Assembly: GCA_965220425.1 (NCBI GenBank)
Contig: OZ244830.1
Span: 3,410,001-3,474,000, forward strand
Direction of reading: 5' to 3'
Source of the DNA: Azophilus sp965220425
GTDB taxonomy: Bacteria > Pseudomonadota > Gammaproteobacteria > Pseudomonadales > Azotimanducaceae
Length of the DNA stretch: 64,000 nt
The notes under the pieces were generated by a model, which ran no database searches, was not told the origin of the DNA, and worked only from the letters and a program-made list of their open reading frames with translations. Shown here in pieces: positions 8,766-16,954 of the stretch. Position numbers and translations under genes: made by a program. The stretch's first letter is position 1. Each line of letters begins with the position of its first letter.

Positions 8766-10358
8766 TTGCTCACCACCCTGGGTTCCTGCATCGGGTTCAT
8801 GGTGCTGGTCGCCTGGATTTCCTATGTAAAGACCCGGGGCCAGACCGGCACTGCCGAGGGCTACTTTCTTGCGGGACGCGGGTTGACGGGCGTGTTCATT
8901 GCCGGTTCCCTGCTGCTTACCAACCTCTCCGCCGAACAACTCATCGGCCTTAACGGTTCGGCATACGCCTTCAACCTCTCCAGCATGGCCTGGGAAGTCA
9001 CGGCGGTATTCGCCATCGTCATCATGGCCACGGTACTGCTGCCCCGCTACCTCCAGGGAGGATTCACCACGCTGCCGGAATTCCTCAGCCGGCGCTTCGA
9101 TGATCGCGTGCGGCGCCTGTCGGTGGTTCTTTTCATACTGGGCTACGGCCTCGTCACCATTCCGTCGGTCCTCTACTCGGGATCGTTGGCCGTCCTGCAA
9201 CTCTTCGACCTGGGTGGACTGCTGGGCGTCGACGACGCCTCGGCCCTGCTCATCACCATCGGTCTGATCGGCGCCGTCGGCAGCCTGTATGCGATTGCGG
9301 GTGGTCTAAGGGCGGTGGCGGTTTCCGATACGCTGAACGGCGCGGGATTGCTTATCGTCGGCGTACTCGTGCCGGTGCTGGGCCTTGTCAAGCTCGGTGA
9401 CGGCAGCCTCGCCGCCGGACTGGGCAAATTGACGAGCGACCATGCGCACAAACTCAATGCCATCGGTTCCGCTGCCGACCCCACCCCGTTTGCGACCCTG
9501 TTCACCGGAATGATCCTCGCAAATCTTTTCTACTGGGGCACCAACCAGTACGTCATTCAGCGCACACTGGGCGCCCGGAGCCTCGCCGAAGGCCAGAAAG
9601 GCGTGCTGCTTTCCGGGTTCTTCAAGGTTCTGATTCCGTTCTTCATGATGATCCCGGGCGTCATCGCCTTTCACCTGTACGGCACAGACCTGGCGTCGAT
9701 GGACCGCGCCTATCCCCGCCTGGTTGCGGATGTACTGCCGGCAGCGCTCGGCGGTTTTTTCCTGGCGGTGCTGCTCGGCGCCGTTTTCAGTTCCTTCAAC
9801 TCGCTGTTGAACAGTGCAGCCACCCTCGTCTGTGTCGACATCGCCGGGCCGCTGCTCAAGAAGGCGCCGGACGATGCGCGGATGATTCGCATGGCCCGGC
9901 TGACCGGAATCGTCATCGCACTGATTTCGTTCGCGATCGCACCGCTGCTTCAGTTCGCGCCGGAAGGCCTGTGGCAGGTCGTACGCAAGTTCACCGGCTT
10001 CTACAACATTCCGATCATCGCCCTGGTGACCGCCGCCTTCTGCATGCCCCGGGCCACGCCGAGCGGCGCGATCGCGGCCGTGCTGTTTCACTTGCCCGTC
10101 TATGCCGTACTGACCTTTATCTGGGATCCGGGGCTGCACTTCGTGCACATCTACGCCATTCTGTTCGTCGCTGAACTCAGCATCATCCGGGGCGTGGGCG
10201 CGGCCTCCCCGGCCAGCCATAGCCCGGCAACACAATCTCCCCCAGCGTCGCCCGTCGACATGACGCCCTGGCGCTGGACCCGACCGGTTTGCATGCTCCT
10301 GGTTATCGCCGTCGCCGGCGTCTACTGGCTGTTTTCGCCGTGGGGATTGGCACGTTGA
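8766..10358 (+). CDS. Sodium:solute symporter (SSS family)
   Basis: About 530 residues with roughly 13-14 hydrophobic segments. SSS-family features are visible: AEGYFLAGRGLTG, SLLLTNLSAEQLIGLNGSAY after TM1, LPEFLSRRFDDRVRR, AIAGGLRAVAVSDTLNGAG, and NLFYWGTNQYVIQRTLGARSLAEGQKG. The last two blocks place it near the SGLT/sugar-type branch, so a sugar, inositol or similar solute is possible but unproven. No ATG fits before TM1. I suggest TTG 8766 (LLTTLGS), though the frame is open to 8622 inside sufE. It lies about 46 bp after the suf operon and may be co-transcribed. Confidence 0.85.
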   Translation: MLTTLGSCIGFMVLVAWISYVKTRGQTGTAEGYFLAGRGLTGVFIAGSLLLTNLSAEQLIGLNGSAYAFNLSSMAWEVTAVFAIVIMATVLLPRYLQGGFTTLPEFLSRRFDDRVRRLSVVLFILGYGLVTIPSVLYSGSLAVLQLFDLGGLLGVDDASALLITIGLIGAVGSLYAIAGGLRAVAVSDTLNGAGLLIVGVLVPVLGLVKLGDGSLAAGLGKLTSDHAHKLNAIGSAADPTPFATLFTGMILANLFYWGTNQYVIQRTLGARSLAEGQKGVLLSGFFKVLIPFFMMIPGVIAFHLYGTDLASMDRAYPRLVADVLPAALGGFFLAVLLGAVFSSFNSLLNSAATLVCVDIAGPLLKKAPDDARMIRMARLTGIVIALISFAIAPLLQFAPEGLWQVVRKFTGFYNIPIIALVTAAFCMPRATPSGAIAAVLFHLPVYAVLTFIWDPGLHFVHIYAILFVAELSIIRGVGAASPASHSPATQSPPASPVDMTPWRWTRPVCMLLVIAVAGVYWLFSPWGLAR

Positions 10359-10465
10359 CGAACGGTCCCCTGACGCACATCGAGCCTCTCGGCGCGCCGG
10401 TACTTGACCATCGTTCGCAAACCATATAAACGTCAACCAACGCTTCACCAACTCGAGACTGCAAG

Positions 10466-11041
10466 ATGATTCAAAAGCGCGACAGCAAGGGATCCACTCC
10501 GTCCGACAACCGCCGCAACCGGCTGTTCAGCTCAAAGGAATCCGCAAGCCCGAATCCCGGCGGGACGGTCGACGCAGGCGCGCAATCATCTTCGCCGTCA
10601 CCGGCCGCGACAATGCGTGGGACGCAGGGTGTCGTACCGACCATCGGCGCCACCATGACCATCAGGGGCGACCTTGTCGGCAAGGAAGACGTCATGGTGC
10701 GGGGCAAGCTCGAAGGCAACGTAATACTCAACGATAACGACGTCGTTATCGATGAATCCGGCCAGATCGAGGGCAGTATCATCGCCAAACATGTCCTGGT
10801 CAGGGGCGGCGTAAACGGGGAAATTCAAGGACTGGAAAAAATTACGATTGCCGCGACCGGCCGTGTCCAGGGAACCATCGCCGCTCCCCGGGTCGTGCTC
10901 GAGGAGGGAGGCAAGTTCAAGGGCATGGTCGACATGCCGCTCGACGAGCAAGCTGCCGGTTCCGCGGCAGGCAAGCCCCAGGAGTTGAATCCGGCGGCTT
11001 CGAAAAGAGTGGCAGCCGCGGAGGTGGCCGCGTCGTCGTAA
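10466..11041 (+). CDS. Bactofilin
   Basis: A 191-residue cytoskeletal polymer protein. An unstructured Ser/Pro-rich N-tail (about 1-60) is followed by the bactofilin beta-helix (about 60-155): GATMTIRGDLVGKEDVMVRG, GQIEGSIIAKHVLVRGGVNGEI and GRVQGTIAAPRVVLEEGGKFKG repeats. A disordered Ala-rich C-tail follows. Bactofilins self-assemble without nucleotide and position envelope enzymes. No M23 peptidase partner lies next to it here. The neighbour is a small methyltransferase in the same frame after only 24 bases. Confidence 0.92.
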   Translation: MIQKRDSKGSTPSDNRRNRLFSSKESASPNPGGTVDAGAQSSSPSPAATMRGTQGVVPTIGATMTIRGDLVGKEDVMVRGKLEGNVILNDNDVVIDESGQIEGSIIAKHVLVRGGVNGEIQGLEKITIAATGRVQGTIAAPRVVLEEGGKFKGMVDMPLDEQAAGSAAGKPQELNPAASKRVAAAEVAASS

Positions 11042-11065
11042 GCAGCAACCGGGGGGTGTAACCCA

Positions 11066-11650
11066 ATTCCGAAAACAGAGATCGAGAGCCGGCCCATCCG
11101 CGATGCCCGGGGCGAAGCGACGGAGATCCTGCCGCTCGTTTTCGCGGGATTCGATCCATCTCGACGGCTCAATGTTCTGGATCTGGGTTCCGCGGAACCT
11201 GAAAGCATCGCTTTCTATCATCGCTACTTCGCCCGCATCTGCATTGCCAACGCCGTCGATGAATGGGAGTCCGGGTTGCCGCCCAGCCTCGACAAGTGCC
11301 TGCCGGACGGCGCCAGGGGACTCTGCTTCGATGTCTGCCTGTTCTGGGACAGCCTGAATCACCTGCAACGCGACGCGATGCGGAAATTCGCCCAGGATGT
11401 GGTGGGCTGCCTGCACGAGGGCACGCGGTTACATGCCATCGCGGCCTATACCCCCAACTGGGCATTCGATGCCCACCGCTACGGCATCGTCGAGCAGGAC
11501 CGCCTGGCAATCAAACCGAGGTCGAGGCCGGTACCGCACCCGCACTCTCAAACCGAAATCGAGAAAGCACTGCCCGGATACCGCATTCAGCGCACGGTAC
11601 TCCGGCCAGGCAACCGTCTGGAACTGTTGCTGACACATCGGCAGTACTAG
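11066..11650 (+). CDS. SAM methyltransferase-like protein without a usual start codon
   Basis: The frame opens right after the bactofilin stop. It encodes a coherent protein: LNVLDLGSAEPESIAFYHRYF (motif I-like), IANAVDEWESG, LCFDVCLFWDSLNHLQRDAM (motif IV-like) and a C-terminal LELLLTHRQY. There is no ATG, GTG or TTG before the TTG at 11276, which would remove the SAM-binding motif. ATT at 11066 sits 7 bases after a GGGGGGTG stretch and would give 194 residues; initiation from ATT is rare but known (infC). Another option is a start missed through sequence error. The TAG stop lies in the first bases of the 105-bp repeat. Confidence 0.6.
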   Translation: MPKTEIESRPIRDARGEATEILPLVFAGFDPSRRLNVLDLGSAEPESIAFYHRYFARICIANAVDEWESGLPPSLDKCLPDGARGLCFDVCLFWDSLNHLQRDAMRKFAQDVVGCLHEGTRLHAIAAYTPNWAFDAHRYGIVEQDRLAIKPRSRPVPHPHSQTEIEKALPGYRIQRTVLRPGNRLELLLTHRQY

Positions 11651-11750
11651 TGGTCCAACCACCTGGAAATGAGCGGTCAGCGCGTCCACAAGCGTCCAGA
11701 TGCGCGGCGTCGGCTCGCGGACGTATCCGGATACGTCAAGAGCCGACAAC
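11646..11750 (+). repeat. 105-bp inverted repeat, copy A
   Basis: Nearly identical (about 99 of 106 aligned positions) to the reverse complement of 24854-24959. The outer end reads ACTAGTGGTCCAACCAC and includes the 5-3-5 palindrome GTGGT-CCA-ACCAC (11650-11662). The inner part folds as a long hairpin: CGGCTC (11711-11716) pairs with GAGCCG (11740-11745) around the perfect 16-bp palindrome ACGTATCCGGATACGT (11721-11736). Both copies contain an ATG opening MSGQRVHK. The TAG at the outer edge supplies the stop of the upstream methyltransferase frame. Confidence 0.92.
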
Positions 11751-11854
11751 AAAGCAGATGGGCATTCAACGGCCAAGCCGATTCACAGCGGGCATTCGAG
11801 GAACATTCGGGCAATCACTGAGGGCAAACGCGAATCAGGAAATTCAATACTATG

Positions 11855-11882
11855 ACGTTATGTATATTTATTGACATAACGT
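11855..11882 (+). promoter_or_regulatory. Palindromic operator upstream of TonB receptor gene
   Basis: A perfect inverted repeat ACGTTATGT (11855-11863) / ACATAACGT (11874-11882) with a 10-bp AT-rich spacer. It covers the -35 box TTGACA at 11871-11876, so a bound protein would block transcription. The TetR-family regulator encoded at the end of the same gene block is the natural candidate. This is inference; no second copy of the site was found near that gene. Confidence 0.7.
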
Positions 11883-11899
11883 TTAAATCAATATACAAA
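11871..11899 (+). promoter_or_regulatory. Promoter of the TonB receptor/NIPSNAP operon
   Basis: A consensus -35 TTGACA at 11871-11876 is followed after 17 bp by TACAAA at 11894-11899 (alternative -10 TATACA at 11892). It lies in a short AT-rich patch within GC-rich DNA, 33 bp before the likely ATG at 11932. Confidence 0.6.
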
Positions 11900-11931
11900 T
11901 GTTGTCGTCAGCGTGTTGGGAGGATCTCGCT

Positions 11932-14256
11932 ATGGGCAGCATCTGCAAACTTCGGTCATCGCTGTTCCCGCTGGCATTCAGATTGCGGTGCGCATCCCGC
12001 GCCCTGCTGCCCGGCCTGCTAGCGCTATTCGGTTTGATCGCCACCGCGGGTTCCATGAGCCAATCCGCATTCGGCGCGGACACCGACAACGACGACATTG
12101 AAGAAATTCTGGTTACCGCCCAGCGGCGTTCGCAGAATCCACAGGATGTTCCCCTGTCCATGACGGTGCTGGGCGGAGCGGAGCTCCGCGACCTCAACCT
12201 GCGTTCGACCGGGGAACTCGGGTCTCAAGTGCCCAACCTCAAGATCTTCAACGACTCGGGTGAAAACGGCGCCGTCCAGATCGTGATCAGGGGAGTCTAC
12301 TCCTCCGGCCAGACCTATATGGTCGGCCCATCGGCGCTGGTCTATGCGGACGATGTCCTGCTGGACAGCTATCTCTCGCAGGGACTCGCGTTCTTCGATG
12401 CGCAACGGGTTGAAGTGTTGCGCGGACCCCAGGGCACGCTCTTCGGGCGCAACTCTACCGCGGGCGCCCTGCAGGTCATCAGCAACCTGCCCAGCGATGA
12501 AGGCTACGCCGAGGTGAGCTACGGTTCGTTCGACAAAACCCGTTTCGAGGGCGCGGCGGGCGGTGCGATATCGGATACCGTCGGCATCCGCATCGCCGGG
12601 TTCTACGACCAGCAGCAAGGCTGGTTCGAGAACATTCACACCGGTGAAGACATCTACGACTCGGATGCGTTCGCCCTGCGGGGACTGCTTGAGCTGACTC
12701 CCAGTGAAAACGTGGATATTCTCCTGAAAGTTCAGCACGCTGAAACAGACCAACATCCGTTGATCTGGCAAAGCTCGATCCCCAATCCTCACGCCTTCAC
12801 GGGTTTCGGATTTAACGATTCACACCTGTTCAATCCCGGCCCCGGCAGCGACTACGAAAAAGGCAACCTCAGTTTTGACGACAATGAAATCGAGGATACG
12901 TTCGAAGATACCCAGGTCAGCATGACGCTGAACTGGGGTCTCGGGGACTTCCGACTGACTTCCATTACCGGCTATGAGAAGTATGAATTTTCGTTTCTGA
13001 ATGACGCGGACTCGACCGCTACCGACATCTTCCATTTCTACAATGCTGTCGAGTACGAGGGCGTCACACAAGAGGTTCGGCTGACATCTCAGACCGATTC
13101 CGCCTTCCAGTGGATTGCCGGCGGTTTTTATCAGGACGGTGAAATGACGAGCAAGGTCTCCGACGACTTTACCGATCTTTTCATCCTGTTCGGCCTGTCG
13201 ATACCCGGCATGGGGTTCGGCGACATGGACCGCATCGACCACGACTCCAAGAGTTGGGCAATCTACCTGCATACCGACCATGCCTGGTCGGAAAAATTCA
13301 AGACGACACATGGAATCCGCTACACGCGGGACAAACTGAGCCGCGTTCGGACCGCGCTCAATTCGACCGCCTTTCCCCGCTCCTCACGACTCTCATTCGT
13401 CGATCTCTCCATTCATGGCGACTTCGGGTCGGATCCGCTGGTCGTCAACCATGCCGACAGCGCAAAGACAGACGAAATCACCTGGCGCGTGGCGGCCGAA
13501 TACGCAGCCACCGAAGATGCCCTCCTCTACGCCAGCATATCGACCGGGTACAAGGCCGGGGCATTGGGTGCATTCTGGAATTCCCTGGAAAACCAGTTCG
13601 TTTTCGTGAACCCCGAAACCGTGGTTTCCTACGAGTTGGGCGTCAAAAGCCTGTTGGCGGAAGGCCGGCTGACGATCAATGCGGCGGTCTTTTTCTACGA
13701 CTACGAAGACTATCAAACGTCGGCCACCGTCGGCACGACGTTCAGCTTTTCCCGCAGCGACGTCAACATACCGCAAACGGAAATCATGGGATTCGAGTTG
13801 GAGGTGTCGGCAACGCCGGCCGAGAACCTGCTGGCGAAAATCGGCGTGGGTTATGCCGATGCGGAGATCGAGGAATACGTCTCCAACGCACTGGAGGACC
13901 TGTCCGGAAACACGCCGCCGCGTTCCGCGGACCTGGATATCAACGGTCTCGTTCGTTACGACATGCCGGTCCCCGGGGGAACGCTGTCACCGCAAATCGA
14001 CTTCGACTACGTCGGCAGGTTCTATCCCGACCTGGAAAACACGCAAAAACTCGGCGACTACTGGCGATTCAATGCGCGCCTGACATACCGGCACAGCAAC
14101 ACGGGTGTCAGCGCAAACCTTTTTGTGGAGAACATCGGCGACGAGAAAGAACTGCAAAACGTATTTGCGCCATACGATGCCTACGGCCTGGGAACGGATA
14201 TCCATACCCGCGACCTGGGACGCACCTGGGGTCTGTCGGTACGCAAGGAATTTTGA
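11932..14256 (+). CDS. TonB-dependent outer-membrane receptor
   Basis: A 774-residue receptor importing an unknown ligand across the outer membrane. The signal segment (LLPGLLALFGLIATAG...) is followed by a TonB box-like DIEEILVTAQRRSQ, the plug (QDVPLSMTVLGG..., IVIRGVYSSG..., VEVLRGPQGTLFGRNSTAGALQVIS) and a 22-strand-type barrel ending in the typical terminal Phe (VRKEF). I prefer ATG 11932, which has GGGAGGATC at good spacing, over 11899, which overlaps the -10. It resembles the receptors that accompany catabolic clusters in gammaproteobacteria and sphingomonads. It leads an operon with NIPSNAP genes. Confidence 0.93.
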   Translation: MGSICKLRSSLFPLAFRLRCASRALLPGLLALFGLIATAGSMSQSAFGADTDNDDIEEILVTAQRRSQNPQDVPLSMTVLGGAELRDLNLRSTGELGSQVPNLKIFNDSGENGAVQIVIRGVYSSGQTYMVGPSALVYADDVLLDSYLSQGLAFFDAQRVEVLRGPQGTLFGRNSTAGALQVISNLPSDEGYAEVSYGSFDKTRFEGAAGGAISDTVGIRIAGFYDQQQGWFENIHTGEDIYDSDAFALRGLLELTPSENVDILLKVQHAETDQHPLIWQSSIPNPHAFTGFGFNDSHLFNPGPGSDYEKGNLSFDDNEIEDTFEDTQVSMTLNWGLGDFRLTSITGYEKYEFSFLNDADSTATDIFHFYNAVEYEGVTQEVRLTSQTDSAFQWIAGGFYQDGEMTSKVSDDFTDLFILFGLSIPGMGFGDMDRIDHDSKSWAIYLHTDHAWSEKFKTTHGIRYTRDKLSRVRTALNSTAFPRSSRLSFVDLSIHGDFGSDPLVVNHADSAKTDEITWRVAAEYAATEDALLYASISTGYKAGALGAFWNSLENQFVFVNPETVVSYELGVKSLLAEGRLTINAAVFFYDYEDYQTSATVGTTFSFSRSDVNIPQTEIMGFELEVSATPAENLLAKIGVGYADAEIEEYVSNALEDLSGNTPPRSADLDINGLVRYDMPVPGGTLSPQIDFDYVGRFYPDLENTQKLGDYWRFNARLTYRHSNTGVSANLFVENIGDEKELQNVFAPYDAYGLGTDIHTRDLGRTWGLSVRKEF

Positions 14257-14335
14257 CGGCGACGCCAATAGTCCGTACCCACCGCTTCCGCTGCGGTCGA
14301 CGAGAGCCTCACAGACCCGATAAGGAGAATTCACC

Positions 14336-14740
14336 ATGATTTACGAGCATCGTGTGTACCGAATCAAGATGGGTTCCTACCAGAAAGTGCTGGAAGAGCT
14401 GCGGACCTGTTTCGTCGCCTTCGAGAAGCATGGGTATGACTGGTTGGGACCTTTCAGAACGGAAGTGGGCACCAATCCGGAAATATCCTACTTCAATGTC
14501 TGGACAAGCCTCGGCGAGCGCGAAGCCGTATGGCAGGCGATCGCCGAGGACCAGGAACTGGCTCCCCATTGGACGCGCTGGCACGAGATCGAAGCCAGCG
14601 AAGGCCCGATCATCTACACCATAACCAACACGATGTACGAATCGGTTCCAGACTTTCCCCAACCGAAAAACCCCAAATACCTGCTGGACAGTTCCCATTC
14701 GATCTGGGCGAAGCGCGTCGCCCCTCGAGACGAACCGTAA
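14336..14740 (+). CDS. NIPSNAP family protein 1
   Basis: A 134-residue protein with the NIPSNAP/alpha-beta-barrel pattern: MIYEHRVYRIKMGSYQKVL at the start, GYDWLGPFRTEVG in the middle, then YFNVWTSLGEREAVW, and a C-terminal extension rich in Pro. Bacterial members are small dimeric ferredoxin-like-fold proteins whose biochemical roles are poorly known. Strong ribosome site AAGGAG 9 bases before the ATG. It is the first of three divergent paralogues in this operon (also 14769 and 15818). Confidence 0.87.
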   Translation: MIYEHRVYRIKMGSYQKVLEELRTCFVAFEKHGYDWLGPFRTEVGTNPEISYFNVWTSLGEREAVWQAIAEDQELAPHWTRWHEIEASEGPIIYTITNTMYESVPDFPQPKNPKYLLDSSHSIWAKRVAPRDEP

Positions 14741-14768
14741 CGAGCGGCGTCAAGCGGGAGCATCGAAT

Positions 14769-15116
14769 ATGTATTACGAATATCGAACCTACAACCTCAG
14801 GTATGGCGAGCAGGAAAATTACATCAAGGAACTCCGTGATTTCTGCAGGGCCGCGGAGCCCTATGGCTTCGCCAACCTGCTGGGTCCGTTCCGCACAATC
14901 ATCGGCGAGGAGAACGAGGTTTCCTACTGCTTCATCTGGGACAGCCTGGCGCAACGGGAGCAGGCATGGAGCGCGATCTACGAAGACGAAGAACTGCTGA
15001 AGGGATCCGCGGGCTGGTGGCTACGCGAAGAACAGGAAGGCCCGCTGATGATCAGTGTTGACAGTGTCCTTCTGGAACTGGAAGAGAAGCCGCCCGTGCG
15101 GAACTGGTCCGAGTAA
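14769..15116 (+). CDS. NIPSNAP family protein 2
   Basis: A 115-residue protein paralogous to its neighbour: MYYEYRTYNLRYGEQENYI, GFANLLGPFRTIIGEENEVSY, FIWDSLAQREQAWSAIYEDEELL. It keeps the same conserved GPFRT and SLxxRExxW positions. The stop at 15116 shares its last base with the next ORF start, so translation is coupled to the aminotransferase remnant. Confidence 0.87.
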   Translation: MYYEYRTYNLRYGEQENYIKELRDFCRAAEPYGFANLLGPFRTIIGEENEVSYCFIWDSLAQREQAWSAIYEDEELLKGSAGWWLREEQEGPLMISVDSVLLELEEKPPVRNWSE

Positions 15117-15805
15117 TGCCACGCTCTGCCGAGTGCTCGCCGGTGGAGACACTGGAGGCCAAAGACCTCCAGCATCTGCTGCATCCGGTCACCTACTACC
15201 GGAGCTATCCGGCCAATGGCGCCAAGGTGGCTGCAACGGCGTCAAACGTCTATGTCCGGAACACCGGGGGCAAACAGTACCTGGATGGCGTCGCCGGTTT
15301 GTGGTGTACCGCCATCGGCTACGGCGACAAGGAACTCGCGCGGGTCGCAAAGGAGCAGATCGAAAAACTCAGTTTTTCTCCGTTGTTCTTCGGACGCTCG
15401 AACGAACCCTCGATCCTGCTCGCCGAGAAACTCAAGTCGATGATGCCGTTCGATGCCGGACGGGTTTTTTTCGGACTTTTCGGTTCGGATGCAAACGATA
15501 CGCAGATGAAACTCATGTGGTATTACCACAACGCGATCGGTGAAACGAGAGGCAGAGGACTGCTCGGCGCCGTCGAAATCGTTCAGGACAAGGCGAGCAA
15601 GGCAGCTTATCCGGTCGAATCCGGGGTCGGCGTCCATTGCATGGCACGATGTGAAGCCAACGGCCTGCTGCTGCGACCGCTCGGCGACAGCCTGGCGATC
15701 AGCCCTCCCCTGGTGATTACCGAAACCCAGGTGAACGAACTCTTCGACATACTCGAAAAGTCGCTGAACGAGACGCTCGACTGGACGGTGCGCAATAGCG
15801 CCTAG
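15116..15805 (+). pseudogene. Class III aminotransferase with internal in-frame deletion
   Basis: The first about 145 residues match the N-terminal part of class III (omega) aminotransferases (HPVTYYRSYPANGAKVA, YLDGVAGLWCTAIGYGDKELA, VFFGLFGSDANDTQMKLMWYYHNAIG). The last about 80 match the C-terminal end (GRGLLGAVEIVQDK, RCEANGLLLRPLGDSLAISPPLVITETQ). The join is near 15540. Family members have about 430-460 residues. Here 229 remain and the segment holding the PLP-binding lysine is absent, so no transaminase activity is expected. The frame is intact and the ORF is still coupled to its neighbours, so a stable residual protein could be made. Confidence 0.82.
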
Positions 15806-15817
15806 GAGGCACGCGCC

Positions 15818-16129
15818 ATGATCTATGAATACAGGGTATATACCTTCAAGACCAGCGAAGTCCGAAGAATACGGGCGGAAGGCTTCCCGAGATTTTTCAA
15901 ACAGGCCGAGCAACATGGCTTCGAATCTCTCGGGCCCTTCAAGACCGTGTTCGGCTGTGAAAATCAGGTCTCCTATTTCTGGATCTGGGAGAGCCTGGCC
16001 GATCGCGAAAAAGCCTTCGCTTCGTTCCGCAGCGATCCGGACATCGACGCGTCCGCCTGGCTGGAGCGCGAAAGGCAGCAAGGCCCCCTGCGCTATAGCT
16101 GTGTAAGCAAGTTGATGGAAACCGTCTGA
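15818..16129 (+). CDS. NIPSNAP family protein 3
   Basis: A 103-residue protein, the shortest of the three paralogues: MIYEYRVYTFKTSEVRRI, GFESLGPFKTVFGCENQVSYFWIWESLADREKAF. The GPF(R/K)T and SLxxRE motifs are conserved. It starts 12 bases after the aminotransferase remnant and is followed 14 bases later by the CoA-transferase alpha gene, so all belong to one transcription unit. Confidence 0.86.
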   Translation: MIYEYRVYTFKTSEVRRIRAEGFPRFFKQAEQHGFESLGPFKTVFGCENQVSYFWIWESLADREKAFASFRSDPDIDASAWLERERQQGPLRYSCVSKLMETV

Positions 16130-16143
16130 ACCCGGAGGATTCG

Positions 16144-16938
16144 GTGACCGTCGACAAACGTGTGAGTAACGAAGCCGCGATTGCCGCAGTCGGCAGCGGC
16201 GACTCCATACTGATCGGCGGTTGGGGCGATGTCCGCAAGCCCATGTCGCTGGTGCGGGCCATTGCCCGCTCCGACGTGGCGAACCTGACGATCTACTCCT
16301 ACGCTGCCATGGACCTCGATCTGCTGATCGGCGCGGGCAAGGTGCGCAAGGCCGTGTTCGGATTCGTCGCCTGCGACGGCGGTGCGCCGATCCGGGCGGG
16401 AAACGTCATCAGGGCCCGGCGTGAAGCGACCGTCGACATGCGCGAAATGGACGAGTACATGTTCTGCTGTCAGTTCAAGGCGGCCGCCGAGCGTATCCCG
16501 TTCTATCCGGTCCGGGCCGGCATCGGCACCGATGTCCTGACGCTGAATCCGGAGTTGCGAACGGTCCAGGACCCGTACAGCGACGAGGCGGTCCTGGCGG
16601 TACCGGCCTTCAGCCCCGACCTGTGCCTGATACACGCCAATGAAGCCGATCGAACGGGAAACGCCAGGATATCCGGAGATCCCTTCTGGGACCGGGTGTT
16701 CGCAAAGGCCGGCAAGCACGTTGTCGTGAGCTGCGAACGCATCGTATCCGTGGGCGAGATCGGCGAAGCGGACATTCTGGGCATTCATGTCGACCGGGTA
16801 GTCGAAGCACCGGGCGCCGCAGCTCCAGGCAGTTGCTATCCCGACTACACCTTTGATGCCCAGGCTTGTCTCGAATACGGAAAGGCCGCGCAGAACCCCG
16901 ATGATTTCGCGAGTTACCTTGCTCGCGCACTGAACTGA
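16144..16938 (+). CDS. CoA-transferase family alpha subunit (IpdA-like)
   Basis: A 264-residue class I CoA-transferase alpha-type subunit: SGDSILIGGWGDVRKPMSLVRAIARS near the N-terminus (glycine-rich loop) and a Rossmann-like core with FGFVACDGGAPIRAG. The sequence is closest in style to IpdA, the alpha subunit of the sterol-ring-opening CoA hydrolase IpdAB, rather than to acetoacetate CoA-transferases. This is from memory of the family and would need a search. GTG start with GGAGG 8 bases upstream. Pairs with the following gene. Confidence 0.78.
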   Translation: MTVDKRVSNEAAIAAVGSGDSILIGGWGDVRKPMSLVRAIARSDVANLTIYSYAAMDLDLLIGAGKVRKAVFGFVACDGGAPIRAGNVIRARREATVDMREMDEYMFCCQFKAAAERIPFYPVRAGIGTDVLTLNPELRTVQDPYSDEAVLAVPAFSPDLCLIHANEADRTGNARISGDPFWDRVFAKAGKHVVVSCERIVSVGEIGEADILGIHVDRVVEAPGAAAPGSCYPDYTFDAQACLEYGKAAQNPDDFASYLARALN

Positions 16939-16954
16939 GGCAGGACACGGCCGG

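Noticed and set aside
9306..10451. Long antisense ORF (about 380 codons) over the symporter
   Set aside because: Its composition is rich in Arg, Gly, Gln and His with no domain. It is a shadow of the symporter frame in GC-rich DNA. The same holds for antisense ORFs at 37692-38486 and 58986-60635.
11899..11931. Upstream ATG 11899 as start of the first TonB receptor
   Set aside because: It overlaps the -10 region and lacks a ribosome site; ATG 11932 has both spacing and a better signal peptide.
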